NCBI RefSeq assembly: GCF_017873435.1
Contig: NZ_JAGGKG010000006.1
Coordinates: 62,001-126,000, forward strand
From: Paenibacillus turicensis
GTDB taxonomy: Bacteria; Bacillota; Bacilli; Paenibacillales; Paenibacillaceae
Direction: 5' to 3'
DNA length: 64,000 nt
The translations under genes were made by a program, and so were the position numbers. Positions 10,210 to 19,322 of the stretch are shown one piece after another; position 1 is the first letter of the stretch, and every line of letters starts with the position of its first letter. Below the pieces are notes generated by a model. It saw only the letters and a program-made list of their open reading frames with translations, was not told where the DNA came from and searched no databases.

Positions 10210-10341
10210 TCCCTGAGCCTCCTAACCAACCACAATTAACTGGTTAGTTATGTAATTTTTCTCAGGTTTGAAGTTACTTTTTGACGCACTTTTCATAGGT
10301 TTTTCGAAAAAATGTTGAGCCTAATTTATCTAAAATCAAAA

Positions 10342-10372
10342 ATAAAGATCACCTTAGTGAAAGGTGATCACT
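10342..10372 (-). terminator. Rho-independent terminator
   Basis: GATCACCTT (10347-10355) pairs with AAGGTGATC (10361-10369), with a T-rich tail on the minus strand. It follows the zinc-finger gene. Confidence 0.75.
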
Positions 10373-10409
10373 TTGTAAGCTATAGATTAGACCCATGCCC
10401 CCAATGCCC

Positions 10410-10676
10410 TTAAACGAACATCAACGGGAAATGCTGACGAATTTCTAAATCACATTGATTACAAACGATAAAGTTCTTTTCTCCTGTTCCAATAAATTTA
10501 ATCTCAATCCGATTATCTACATCAGGCATCACTTTTTCAGGTAGAAAGCTGCCGCGGCAAACTCCGCATGATCCGTGTAGTTTCATGTAACACTCTACGC
10601 AAAGCGACCCAATATCATGAGTAAGGTGATTAAACAGTACTTCAGCTTCGCTAGAACAAAATGTACAACATTTCAT
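10410..10676 (-). CDS. Small zinc-ribbon-like protein
   Basis: 88 residues from the ATG at 10676, with GGAGG 9 bases upstream; an ATG three codons earlier is too close to that site. Four Cys pairs are visible (CCTFC near the start, CVEC, CGVC and CNQC), enough for two structural zinc sites. Acidic and basic residues are mixed and there is no membrane segment. It may bind nucleic acid or protein. The gene has its own leader with a terminator-like hairpin and is bounded by another terminator, so it is probably a single transcription unit. Confidence 0.7.
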   Translation of the reverse strand: MKCCTFCSSEAEVLFNHLTHDIGSLCVECYMKLHGSCGVCRGSFLPEKVMPDVDNRIEIKFIGTGEKNFIVCNQCDLEIRQHFPLMFV

Positions 10677-10703
10677 AAGAATCATCCTCCAATTGTCATT
10701 GAA

Positions 10704-10750
10704 CGCAAAAAACCGCAGACTACGCCCGTTAATAGGCTTGTCTGCGGTGC
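10704..10750 (-). terminator. Terminator-like hairpin in the leader of the zinc-finger gene
   Basis: Perfect 8-bp arms CCGCAGAC/GTCTGCGG (10713-10720, 10740-10747) are followed on the minus strand by a run of six T. It lies only 30 bases before the start codon at 10676 and about 180 bases after another terminator, so it could be an attenuator or the end of a short RNA. Confidence 0.65.
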
Positions 10751-10921
10751 TTCCGCTTCCAAAGAATATTTTATTAGTTCCAATATACCCCATCCGCGCA
10801 CAAAGGACAAGATATACCATTTCATCGAAATGAACGACTTAAATCAACTTTTACCTTCAAGAGCCAGAATAAAGAGTCACCTTAAGTCCCTTAGCTGGCT
10901 GTTTTTACTACTTCTCAAACA

Positions 10922-10963
10922 AAAAAAAAGTCGGAAACTCTTCTATTGAAAAATTTCCGACTG
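10922..10963 (-). terminator. Strong Rho-independent terminator
   Basis: AGTCGGAAA (10929-10937) pairs with TTTCCGACT (10954-10962) and is followed on the minus strand by about nine T. It sits just past the stop of the 1,726-residue membrane protein gene. Confidence 0.85.
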
Positions 10964-10972
10964 TTCCAATCT

Positions 10973-13900
10973 CTACTTCTCGGATTTCTTTTGCTGGCTT
11001 TGATCGGACTTTATATCTTTACCAACAGAATCACTTTTCTTAGTTTGCTTTCGCATCCCATCGTCTTTCCTATCAGTACTCCCTGCTCTTCGGGATGACA
11101 GATCATCAATATAATTCTCAAACTTACGATCTTTCTCATTAGGTAGTACGGCATTATTCGATTGCCCATCTCTGCCGTTCATCGAAGGGTTACTCTTTTC
11201 ATTACCATCTGAATGGCTCAGGTTAAGCTGATCGTGGTTATACATAATTCCTTTTCCGAATCTCGATCTCAACCCTGAAGGCTTATTACCACCCGTCGGT
11301 CCACCATTAACTGCATTTTCACCTTTTGTATCAAGAGCGTGACTTAGAGCTCCATCAAATGTCCTGCTCATCGATGAATGCATATATTGTTTAAATGCAG
11401 TCATTGCACCTACTGCAAGCCCTACAGTTGCAAAAACAGTTGAAATCACATGCGACTTCAATGATGCGATGAGTAACTTCGCAATTTTCCAAAGGATAAA
11501 GACGTACAAAACGTCAACAGCCACCATTAATAACATGACTATCGAAGGATCGCTAACTCCGAGTGATGGCGTTCTTCCTCCAACATATCCCGTTAACCCT
11601 TCACCCATGAATAGTGAGATCACAAATGCAAACCCAATACTCGCTGCCAAGAAGATCAGAGACGGTATAAACAAATTCTTACTAATGGTTCTTGTCAGTC
11701 TCTCTGGAGGAACCAACACACTTGATAAGCAAATCGCAATGGTTAAGAACAAAAGCAACAGCAATACGAATAACTTCGCTACTGGCACAACGATGACAGC
11801 CATCAAATCACACAGAATCAAAAGTAATCCTGAGAATATCGACGTCTTTTCAAGAACCCGTGCGTACAGGTCTTGATCGTCCATTAACGCTTCTCCAGTA
11901 GAATTCATTAAGATCAGTCTCATGAAAGCATCGTAATTAAAGTTTTTTAGCTCAAAATTTTGCGGGTACAACGTACTACTTTCTCCGAGGAGCCTATTTT
12001 CCGAGAACTCGCGATTAAAGTTGAAGGTCGCCATCATTGCTGCTGCTGTAATAAGAACCTCATTATCGAAATCGTAATAGTTCGTCAAATACATTAGATC
12101 CTTGTACGTTGATTTCAGTGTGGACTGGATTCTCCGTTCTACATCAGTAAGCTGAGAGTAATTATACCCCTTCGCATACATATCTGCCTCAGAAAAGATC
12201 ATCGGTCTTCCGGCATCATCATATGCACCTGGGTTAGCCGTATCAGCAACATATACTTTTTTGTTGGCAATTGGAACTTGTTTCCCCATTACATCGAGAG
12301 AATAAATCTGGTCAACCCAAGGTGAGTACAACTTCCAAACAGCTTTTAGGTCTTCTTTACGTTTCGCTTCTTCGTTAAATTTTGCCTTCATCGCAGGATC
12401 GGAAGGCTCTATTGCGTTTTTGAAGTTAAAGGTATCGACACTCTTCCCGTTCGTAGCCGTCCACCTGTAAACATAGTCATTACCTTGATACAAATAAGGA
12501 ATCACGTAAGTAAATAACCCCTCAAGATCGAGGAAATCCCTCATTGAATTATTTACCTTCAGGTCATCATCACTTGAAGCCCTGAATACTTCTTTGGAAA
12601 GTAAGGCTGATTTGAACTCTCCATCAACTCTTGAATATCTGCTCTTCAATGCATTATAGAAGTAATAAAACGGACTTTCAGTTGATAACAGGAAGGCTTC
12701 GGAATGCTCATCTGTCGCGGCACGTAATCCTGCATTAGAGTTGATATCATTTCGGAAAATGGCTTTAGAAACATTGGAACTATTCAAAGCCCAATACCTA
12801 TAGCTCTCCTCCATTTCAGAATTATCGGTGACTGATAGTGTTGCACTCGATTTTATTAACTGATTTTGTTGATCAGAATATTGAACTTTCTTATTGTCGT
12901 CCAATAAAGACTTAAATCTGTACTCAGGGAAAACGAAGGATGACTCTTTAGCGTTTAATAATTTGTTGGCAGACTCATTTCTTGATACTGCTTTTTCTGT
13001 AAGTTTGGAGTACGAATTTTTGGCTGCTGTAGCTATAGCGTTATATGGTCTATATAAGTAGGTGACCAGTGGATCATTGAAAACATACTCTTCTTGGTTA
13101 ATAAAACTGCTGAATAACCACCTAAAGATGTTCAGATTTTCATTTAACGTTTGAGTTATTTTCCCTTTGTTAAACATATCATCGAAAACATCATCTTTCT
13201 TAGGCGACATCCATTTAACCCGAACTCCAACATCTGAGGAATATGCCTCCCTTGCAAACTCCATGTTTTGAGCAATAATATAGTTTTTCTCATCATCCAT
13301 AAGCTTTACATAACGCATAGAAGACAGTGCTTGCTGATGCTGAGTAATTGCCCAATAATTAAACCTCCCAGAATACAGCTTATCTCCTGCAGTATTTGAT
13401 AAATTTACTACACTTGAAATAAAGAACTGAGGAATTATCAGTACGAAAGCCATTACGATGAAGATTAATACCCCTTCTCTAATTGAACGCACATGTGTTA
13501 TGACCATTATTATCACAATCATCGCAACAAATAAGATCAGCAACAAGTATATTGACATGTAATCGTCCAGTAACCAAGAAGTTATAGGTAACTCCGTCAG
13601 ACTAGGCGTATTGATGTAACCAACAATCGAAGCATATGATTGGTTTCCGCCTGCACTTACACTTAAAATATTTCCGATCCACGAACCGGTAATGCTTCTA
13701 TGGGTGGATATAATCCAGCTGTCTTGTGCAGATTTGATCAGCTTATCTCTGTACTGATTTGGACCGTCCGAGAGAAGACCATAAATCTTCTTAACGATAT
13801 CGGTTTGCATTTCCTGCATGGTTTTTTCTTCGGAAGCAACAACCCCCGATCCTCCGATGATCGTAACAAGGTCTAATCCCCCACCCATCGTATTCAATAT

Positions 13901-16153
13901 AATTGTGGGCAATAAATCATTCTCGAAACGTTTGCTATCCCATTTTTCCTCACCAGTTTTACTGTCTTTACTCTTTTCGATGCCGAGTAGTTGCACCATG
14001 TAACCCCAATAGATACCTGGGTAGTTATTGACATCATTCATGATCGCAGTCCGAGTAGTATATTTACCTAGAACGCCATCTACTTCTGTTCCAGCGTACA
14101 TGTTGCTCGTTAATTGTCGGGTAAAGGTACTATTCATTCCAAATACCCGATACACCATAGAATTATAGAACAGAGTAGAAATTGCATTTTGTCCGTTTGT
14201 CCCAACAACCTTCTTACTCGATCCTTTGACAGTATCATGACCTACGATTTTTCCGCCATTTCCTGACTGAAAAAGACCAGCACCATTAAATTCAAAGTAA
14301 GAATAATCATCAAATCCGTTATATTGTTTAAAGAAAGCACTCTTTCTTATCGCAATTGAAATATACCCCAGAAAAGAATCATATTCAGTTAAACCAAAGC
14401 TAGTTGGAGATATAAGTTTTGGTTGGTACCAGTTTGATCGTATAAGATTATCCTCGACGAGTGTCGATGAGGGTAACAAATTATATACGAAATTATTACT
14501 GTCGAATTTCAACAGCTTTAGCGCGGCGTTAATTGTATCAGGATCATCGGTTCCAAAATTCCCCGAATCCAAAAAGCTCTTTAACGCTTTAAACTCAGCA
14601 GAAGTTGAATTTATAGTTTTATTGGTCGTGTTATCTTGAAGCCATTTCACTAAAAAATCTACTTGATCCTGTTCGTTCCCTGAACTCTTGCTATCATAGT
14701 AATAGTGAAGAAAGCCGTTGAAAGGTGACGAGAAGTAAGAGCCTTGATAAAACTGATATTGACCCGATACTTCTTTGGCGAACATCTTCTGCCTCATCAT
14801 CAAAGCATCATCATCGGTTTTCCAATCACCTTCACCGCCGCTGGCTCCAGTTGGTACGTTGAAATAGTACATATCGTCAGCTAATTCATCCAATGAAAAA
14901 ACACTGCCACCGAATAAGTATTTGGACAAAGTATCCTTCTGATCACTGTTGAGTGCTTCTTCATCTACAAAATATTTTTGTCCATTGGTGAATTTACTTG
15001 CATCAATGGTCAAAAAGATAAACGAATTGTTACTTGAAAAAGTGTTAGATACGGTTTCGTTAATATACTTCTGAACATCTTGATACGGATTTGAGGTGAC
15101 CTTATCACTGTTCATGATCAAAGTGTCTGAATCGCCCAGACTTCGGAATGCTGAACCCCCTGATAGCTTTGTCATACTGGAATGCGATTGAATACCAAAG
15201 ATACTAAGCATATTACTTCTGTTCATTGTGCTTCCTGCCGAAGAACCGTTCGTAAAGTAATCCTTAATGTTATAGTACGGAGTCATGAAGGGTTTTCCGT
15301 CTAAAAAGTTTTCCGTAATCTTAACTATACCGCCCATAACAAAAACGTTTGCAACCGGAAACTTACCCCCATTAGCAGTTTTAGAAAAGACTACTGGATT
15401 TAATGCTGCAGGAAGAACCAGTACATACTCTTCTATTGCGACATTATCGTAAGCCCCCCAAATGTTACCTAATCCATCGATATACATGGCGGTTAAAGCC
15501 CTAAGTCCTTTCTCCTTATCCAAAATCAACTCTGGCGAATAAGAGAACAGTACTTGAATAGCTGCTCTTGTTGCTTTATCGTTCAAGTCCATTACAACAT
15601 TGTCGCCTGAACCATTCTTCGCATATATTTTTCGATTCGTGTCTACTCCTGCCAGTTTGTTATAAAAATCTTCTCCTGACATTGGAAGTGACCCATCCTG
15701 AGGAACGGACTTAAACAAACCGAAGGATGACTTTGAGGATTGGAATACCTCCATGATCGCATTGTATAACTTCGTATTGACGTCCACGATCTGCTTATAA
15801 TTATCAGGCGATCCAAAAAACTTATTGCTCACAATCCTTGGAATGGTGTCCTGCTTATCCGTTGAAGCATCGACCATATCACTTAATTTGGTCTTCCCTG
15901 GGATAAAGAAATTGGAAAGAAATACCCCATACACCATCAATTCATCTCTAGAAACCCTGTCTACAGCAAGCTCCGTTCTGTCTTTCCGGAAGAAGTCAAT
16001 CATCGAACGTGCCATAGCATTTGGGGAGTCTGTTGAAGGAGTACCGACTGCAGAAGCCGAATTTAGCGGTATGGATGTTATTAGAAGAAATACGGCAATA
16101 AGCGCCGCTATAAATCGATTTATACGCTTAGGTTGCAACCTTTTCACCTCCAT
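10973..16153 (-). CDS. Giant polytopic membrane protein, candidate transfer-channel subunit
   Basis: About 1,726 residues. Signal peptide at the start (FIAALIAVFLLITSIPLNSASA). An 830-residue extracellular region rich in Asn, Ser and Tyr follows. A hydrophobic hairpin lies about 864-918 (YLLLILFVAMIVIIMVI, then VLIFIVMAFVLIIPQFFI). A second large region of about 500 residues comes next, then a cluster of roughly six membrane helices about 1434-1584, and a charged Asn/Gln/Lys-rich cytoplasmic tail. The layout (large extracellular mass plus a late polytopic core) resembles VirB6/TrbL-like proteins of Gram-positive conjugation systems, but I cannot confirm homology. The start is uncertain: GGAGG lies 8 bases before a TTG at codon 6 (16138), while the ATG follows AAAAGG without a spacer. 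It is preceded by a coiled-coil protein and a two-helix membrane protein on the same strand. Confidence 0.7.
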   Translation of the reverse strand: MEVKRLQPKRINRFIAALIAVFLLITSIPLNSASAVGTPSTDSPNAMARSMIDFFRKDRTELAVDRVSRDELMVYGVFLSNFFIPGKTKLSDMVDASTDKQDTIPRIVSNKFFGSPDNYKQIVDVNTKLYNAIMEVFQSSKSSFGLFKSVPQDGSLPMSGEDFYNKLAGVDTNRKIYAKNGSGDNVVMDLNDKATRAAIQVLFSYSPELILDKEKGLRALTAMYIDGLGNIWGAYDNVAIEEYVLVLPAALNPVVFSKTANGGKFPVANVFVMGGIVKITENFLDGKPFMTPYYNIKDYFTNGSSAGSTMNRSNMLSIFGIQSHSSMTKLSGGSAFRSLGDSDTLIMNSDKVTSNPYQDVQKYINETVSNTFSSNNSFIFLTIDASKFTNGQKYFVDEEALNSDQKDTLSKYLFGGSVFSLDELADDMYYFNVPTGASGGEGDWKTDDDALMMRQKMFAKEVSGQYQFYQGSYFSSPFNGFLHYYYDSKSSGNEQDQVDFLVKWLQDNTTNKTINSTSAEFKALKSFLDSGNFGTDDPDTINAALKLLKFDSNNFVYNLLPSSTLVEDNLIRSNWYQPKLISPTSFGLTEYDSFLGYISIAIRKSAFFKQYNGFDDYSYFEFNGAGLFQSGNGGKIVGHDTVKGSSKKVVGTNGQNAISTLFYNSMVYRVFGMNSTFTRQLTSNMYAGTEVDGVLGKYTTRTAIMNDVNNYPGIYWGYMVQLLGIEKSKDSKTGEEKWDSKRFENDLLPTIILNTMGGGLDLVTIIGGSGVVASEEKTMQEMQTDIVKKIYGLLSDGPNQYRDKLIKSAQDSWIISTHRSITGSWIGNILSVSAGGNQSYASIVGYINTPSLTELPITSWLLDDYMSIYLLLILFVAMIVIIMVITHVRSIREGVLIFIVMAFVLIIPQFFISSVVNLSNTAGDKLYSGRFNYWAITQHQQALSSMRYVKLMDDEKNYIIAQNMEFAREAYSSDVGVRVKWMSPKKDDVFDDMFNKGKITQTLNENLNIFRWLFSSFINQEEYVFNDPLVTYLYRPYNAIATAAKNSYSKLTEKAVSRNESANKLLNAKESSFVFPEYRFKSLLDDNKKVQYSDQQNQLIKSSATLSVTDNSEMEESYRYWALNSSNVSKAIFRNDINSNAGLRAATDEHSEAFLLSTESPFYYFYNALKSRYSRVDGEFKSALLSKEVFRASSDDDLKVNNSMRDFLDLEGLFTYVIPYLYQGNDYVYRWTATNGKSVDTFNFKNAIEPSDPAMKAKFNEEAKRKEDLKAVWKLYSPWVDQIYSLDVMGKQVPIANKKVYVADTANPGAYDDAGRPMIFSEADMYAKGYNYSQLTDVERRIQSTLKSTYKDLMYLTNYYDFDNEVLITAAAMMATFNFNREFSENRLLGESSTLYPQNFELKNFNYDAFMRLILMNSTGEALMDDQDLYARVLEKTSIFSGLLLILCDLMAVIVVPVAKLFVLLLLLFLTIAICLSSVLVPPERLTRTISKNLFIPSLIFLAASIGFAFVISLFMGEGLTGYVGGRTPSLGVSDPSIVMLLMVAVDVLYVFILWKIAKLLIASLKSHVISTVFATVGLAVGAMTAFKQYMHSSMSRTFDGALSHALDTKGENAVNGGPTGGNKPSGLRSRFGKGIMYNHDQLNLSHSDGNEKSNPSMNGRDGQSNNAVLPNEKDRKFENYIDDLSSRRAGSTDRKDDGMRKQTKKSDSVGKDIKSDQSQQKKSEK

Positions 16154-16168
16154 CCTTTTCCCTGGCTC

Positions 16169-16390
16169 TTATTTCGATTTTGAAGCTCGCTCCTCAGCCC
16201 AGTGCTGAACTCGATCCAACCATGCAGTTATTTTCTCTAAGCGATTTAGCCACTTTTCGGCTCGGATCATCTTTTTCTGTAACTTTAAAAACTCCTTGTC
16301 ACTGAGTTCATCTGAATGCATATCTGCTTCGACACCTTCACCGTGATCAATAACGAACCCATTGACCTGACCGCTCTCAATACCCCTCAT
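16169..16390 (-). CDS. Small charged helical protein
   Basis: About 73 residues from the ATG at 16390, with AAGGAG 9 bases upstream. The C-terminal 45 residues are strongly helical with heptad-like spacing (LKLQKKMIRAEKWLNRLEKI, then AWLDRVQHWAEE). It ends 15 bases before the giant membrane protein gene, so the two are co-transcribed and it may be an assembly partner. No family recognised. Confidence 0.65.
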   Translation of the reverse strand: MRGIESGQVNGFVIDHGEGVEADMHSDELSDKEFLKLQKKMIRAEKWLNRLEKITAWLDRVQHWAEERASKSK

Positions 16391-16589
16391 TCCCGTCATC
16401 TCCTTTTCTGAAAATCGTTTTATTTATGTGCTACTTTTGTAATCCTTCTGCAAAACCAGATGTCGAAGTTGTGTTAATCTCAAACGTCATACAAAGGTAT
16501 TTCTAGGTTTCATGTGTTGCGGGGTGATAAATGAACCACTCGAGGCTTCTTAACTCGACGATTTCGGGATTACTGATACTTAAGCAAAA

Positions 16590-16620
16590 GAAAAATCCCC
16601 TCATGAAATGAGAGGATTAA
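16590..16620 (-). terminator. Rho-independent terminator
   Basis: AATCCCCTCAT/ATGAGAGGATT arms (16594-16604, 16608-16618) with one mismatch and a T-rich minus-strand tail. It follows the gene at 16625; some read-through into the giant membrane protein gene is likely, since the 200 bases after it show no obvious promoter. Confidence 0.75.
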
Positions 16621-16624
16621 TGTT

Positions 16625-17467
16625 TTATACAACTCCACTTCCTAAACTCAGGAGCCATGCAATAAGTCCGCCAAGCTCTCCACCGATCAGGTAGAGCAGA
16701 CAGAGCGAAAGAACAATGTAAGTCAAAAACCTTCGTTTAAAGTAAAGCATGTACGCATTTTTATAACTGCCTGATGATTTTAATGAAGCTTCTGTTTCCC
16801 TAACAGCGGAAATCGCATCATCACTTATTCCAAATGGCTTCTTTCGCCCTTTATTATCTGCCTTCAAATCCATTGACTCTCTTGCTACAGGTAGTCCAAT
16901 GTAAAACAAATCGGCAATCGATGTTGCAATCAGATAAATTGTAAGTAAGATCGCCCCTATGCCGAAAACTACTCTAACGTAAGGCAAGATCGGATTGATC
17001 CATATCATTGCAGTATACATATCTGCTGAAGCACTTTCCGTAACTAAAGGGATCAGCACCATTGAAACTTCGTTGTTCAAAGCAGATATTGAACCCAATA
17101 ATACTTGTTGCGTTTGATCCGAGACTGACGACCCCTGAAGCACCTCAACGAATTCCCTTAGCACTCTTTTCCTTGATTTATCAATTGCATCCTGAAAATT
17201 GGTATTGTTGAATTTTACCGTTCCGCTCGTACCATCATAGACCAGAAGCCGAGAATCAGGATGATCTCCTGTGTTAGCTTCAAACTCAAGGTTGAGATGA
17301 CTTCCCCCATCCCCTAATTTACTCCAAACGTCTTGCATATGCTTCTTATCTCCTGAAGGAATCTCGATAGATTTTATATCTGCATCCGCCGCGGCGAATA
17401 CTCCAGAACTTAAACAAAAGAAAGCAGCGCAGAGAACCAAAAATAAGACTCTTATCTTTAATTTCAC
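16625..17467 (-). CDS. Secreted/membrane protein with two C-terminal helices, candidate transfer apparatus part
   Basis: 280 residues from a GTG at 17467, with AAGGAGG 8 bases upstream; the frame is open further upstream but lacks a site there. Signal peptide KLKIRVLFLVLCAAFFCLSSGVFA (shown here as VLFLVLCAAFFCLSSGVFA), then an extracellular region of about 120 residues. A membrane segment (VVFGIGAILLTIYLIATSIA) precedes a 50-residue cytoplasmic loop, and a last segment (YIVLSLCLLYLIGGELGGLI) ends the protein. This resembles small inner-membrane parts of type IV secretion systems, without a firm family match. It lies between the two secreted fibre-like proteins and the giant membrane protein. 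Confidence 0.6.
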   Translation of the reverse strand: MKLKIRVLFLVLCAAFFCLSSGVFAAADADIKSIEIPSGDKKHMQDVWSKLGDGGSHLNLEFEANTGDHPDSRLLVYDGTSGTVKFNNTNFQDAIDKSRKRVLREFVEVLQGSSVSDQTQQVLLGSISALNNEVSMVLIPLVTESASADMYTAMIWINPILPYVRVVFGIGAILLTIYLIATSIADLFYIGLPVARESMDLKADNKGRKKPFGISDDAISAVRETEASLKSSGSYKNAYMLYFKRRFLTYIVLSLCLLYLIGGELGGLIAWLLSLGSGVV

Positions 17468-17587
17468 TGTATCAACCTCCTTCGGTTTGAACATGGGAAC
17501 GTAATCTGTATGATCAATCATTAGTGGCTTATAGTTATTGTAAGGTTTATCTGGTAACAACTCTTGAAATGAAAATGCTTCTGCAAA

Positions 17588-17622
17588 TGAAAAAAACTCC
17601 CCTCTGGAATTGAGGGGAGCTA
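17588..17622 (-). terminator. Rho-independent terminator
   Basis: CTCCCCTC (17597-17604) pairs with GAGGGGAG (17612-17619), followed by TTTTTT on the minus strand. It closes the GLUG-protein gene. Confidence 0.8.
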
Positions 17623-17637
17623 ACGACTTAATCAATA

Positions 17638-19236
17638 TTAACTTGCTAGACCAACCCTAATATACATGGTGTAACCAAACACTTTGGGTTGAGTAAATGC
17701 CATACCGTGTTTGCCGTCCAATTCGAATTCCTTGGTTCCAAGCCGGTCAATCATAATAGTATCAACCACAGTATTTGGCATCTCCGTAGTTTCTGCAGGT
17801 GCCCAGATGGTTTTCCCGTCAGTATTCAAGCCAAGTGCAATTTCAGTTTCAGACTTCGAAATAGGGAGCTTACTCCATTCGGCGTATTTATCTACATTTA
17901 CGACCTTAGCAGACGTTCCAGCTTTGGATTGGAACCCCAAGAAAGAAACTTCAATAGGAGAATTGCTCTGGTTTTCCATACTGAATGGAGCACTGATAAA
18001 TGGATCATTTTCTGAATCGGGTTTTATTGCGAAACTAAGTGTTGTCGGTACAGTTACAATTATAGTTGTTGGTGTAATGTTACCAATAATATCGACCTCT
18101 CGACCAGATTCAGATTCTGAATTACCTTCATCCCCACCGCTTCCCATCAATGAAAATGTAGGGAAGCCGTTATTGGTGTTACTCGCAAGTAACCATTCAG
18201 CCTCTAATGCACCTCGGTTACTATTTAACAATTGTGCAAAATCATCTGATTTCATTTCAACAACCGTCTTTGCAATTGTCACAACATTGTCGCTGCCGAC
18301 TCCAAGCTTTGGATTTTGAGGAATGTTACTCTCTTTTATGTCGCTGTCTGAATTCCAATAAGATGACGTGATCCTTCCATATCCATCATAATTAAAACCA
18401 GAAAAGCCGCCGATTTCACCTTCTCCCGAAAGATTTCCTGTAGCGTAAGAGTTAGAAATGAATCCGCCATTTGCTCCTACAAAACCGCCCACACGGATTC
18501 CCCCTGTTACATTTCCAGTTGCATAGGAGTTCCGAATGTCTGAATAGTTATACCCCGTCAAACCACCGATATTTTCGCTGCCTGATACACTCCCTGTTGC
18601 ATATGAATTATAAATTTGCCCCCCGCTATTATTTCCAACCAATCCACCAATAAATCTGTTCCCCGTGACAGTAGCTGTTGAATATGAATCATAGAGTCTG
18701 CCATTATTATCACCGATTAAACCGCCAATTTTATCAGCACCTGACACAATCCCAGTTACGTATGCATTTCTCACCTCTCCAAGAGTACGCCCGACTAGAG
18801 CTCCTACGTTATCCTTCCCTGAGATGTTCGCATTTTCAATCCCTACGTTTTTAAGAGTAGCTAATGTACTCAAAACCCCGAATAAGCCAACATAATCAGA
18901 TGAAGACTTATTGATCGTTAAGTTACTAATCTTGTGATTCTTACCGTCAAATGTCCCAGAAAACATTTTCGATTGGGTTCCGATTGGGGTAGCCTCCCAA
19001 CCTGACGCATCAATATTCTGAGATAACTCCAAAAACTTATTTTCAAATGAGTTGCCCGAGTTAACTTGATTTGCAACCCATTCCAAATGACTTACTGAAC
19101 TGATCGCATATGGGTCACCTTCTGATCCCGAGCCTAAAGGAACCACTGGAGCTGCCTGAGACTTCATTGGCGTAAACGAAGCAATTACCATGAAACTGAA
19201 CATTGACATAACGAGAAGCTTTGCAATGGACTTCAT
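17638..19236 (-). CDS. Secreted GLUG-repeat protein with a C-terminal beta domain shared with its neighbour
   Basis: About 532 residues. The start at 19236 follows GGTGAAGAG; an ATG four codons upstream is possible. Signal peptide (LLVMSMFSFMVIASFTP, cleavage near SQA). Residues about 30-120 form a beta-helix cap (GTFDGKNHKISNLTI). Then come six GLUG-like repeats of about 28 residues (IGGLVGNNSGG, YNSYATGSVSG) to about 310. The last 170 residues (IIVTVPTTLSFAIKPDSEND to YTMYIRVGLAS) are homologous to most of the protein encoded next to it. GLUG repeats occur in extracellular adhesins. The shared domain suggests this is a tip or adhesive subunit that joins a fibre made of the smaller protein (inference). 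Confidence 0.8.
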   Translation of the reverse strand: MKSIAKLLVMSMFSFMVIASFTPMKSQAAPVVPLGSGSEGDPYAISSVSHLEWVANQVNSGNSFENKFLELSQNIDASGWEATPIGTQSKMFSGTFDGKNHKISNLTINKSSSDYVGLFGVLSTLATLKNVGIENANISGKDNVGALVGRTLGEVRNAYVTGIVSGADKIGGLIGDNNGRLYDSYSTATVTGNRFIGGLVGNNSGGQIYNSYATGSVSGSENIGGLTGYNYSDIRNSYATGNVTGGIRVGGFVGANGGFISNSYATGNLSGEGEIGGFSGFNYDGYGRITSSYWNSDSDIKESNIPQNPKLGVGSDNVVTIAKTVVEMKSDDFAQLLNSNRGALEAEWLLASNTNNGFPTFSLMGSGGDEGNSESESGREVDIIGNITPTTIIVTVPTTLSFAIKPDSENDPFISAPFSMENQSNSPIEVSFLGFQSKAGTSAKVVNVDKYAEWSKLPISKSETEIALGLNTDGKTIWAPAETTEMPNTVVDTIMIDRLGTKEFELDGKHGMAFTQPKVFGYTMYIRVGLAS

Positions 19237-19276
19237 TCTCTTCACCATCCAATTCAAATTTTCAATCAAAGTAAAA

Positions 19277-19306
19277 TGTGGCAGGATATACACTCCCGCC
19301 ACGATT
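19277..19306 (-). terminator. Terminator-like hairpin
   Basis: GTGGCAGG and CCCGCCAC (19278-19285, 19295-19302) pair with one mismatch and are followed by ATTTTAC on the minus strand. It lies between the small fibre-like subunit gene and the GLUG-protein gene and may lower expression of the second gene. Confidence 0.55.
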
Positions 19307-19322
19307 CGTTAACTCCCAAATT

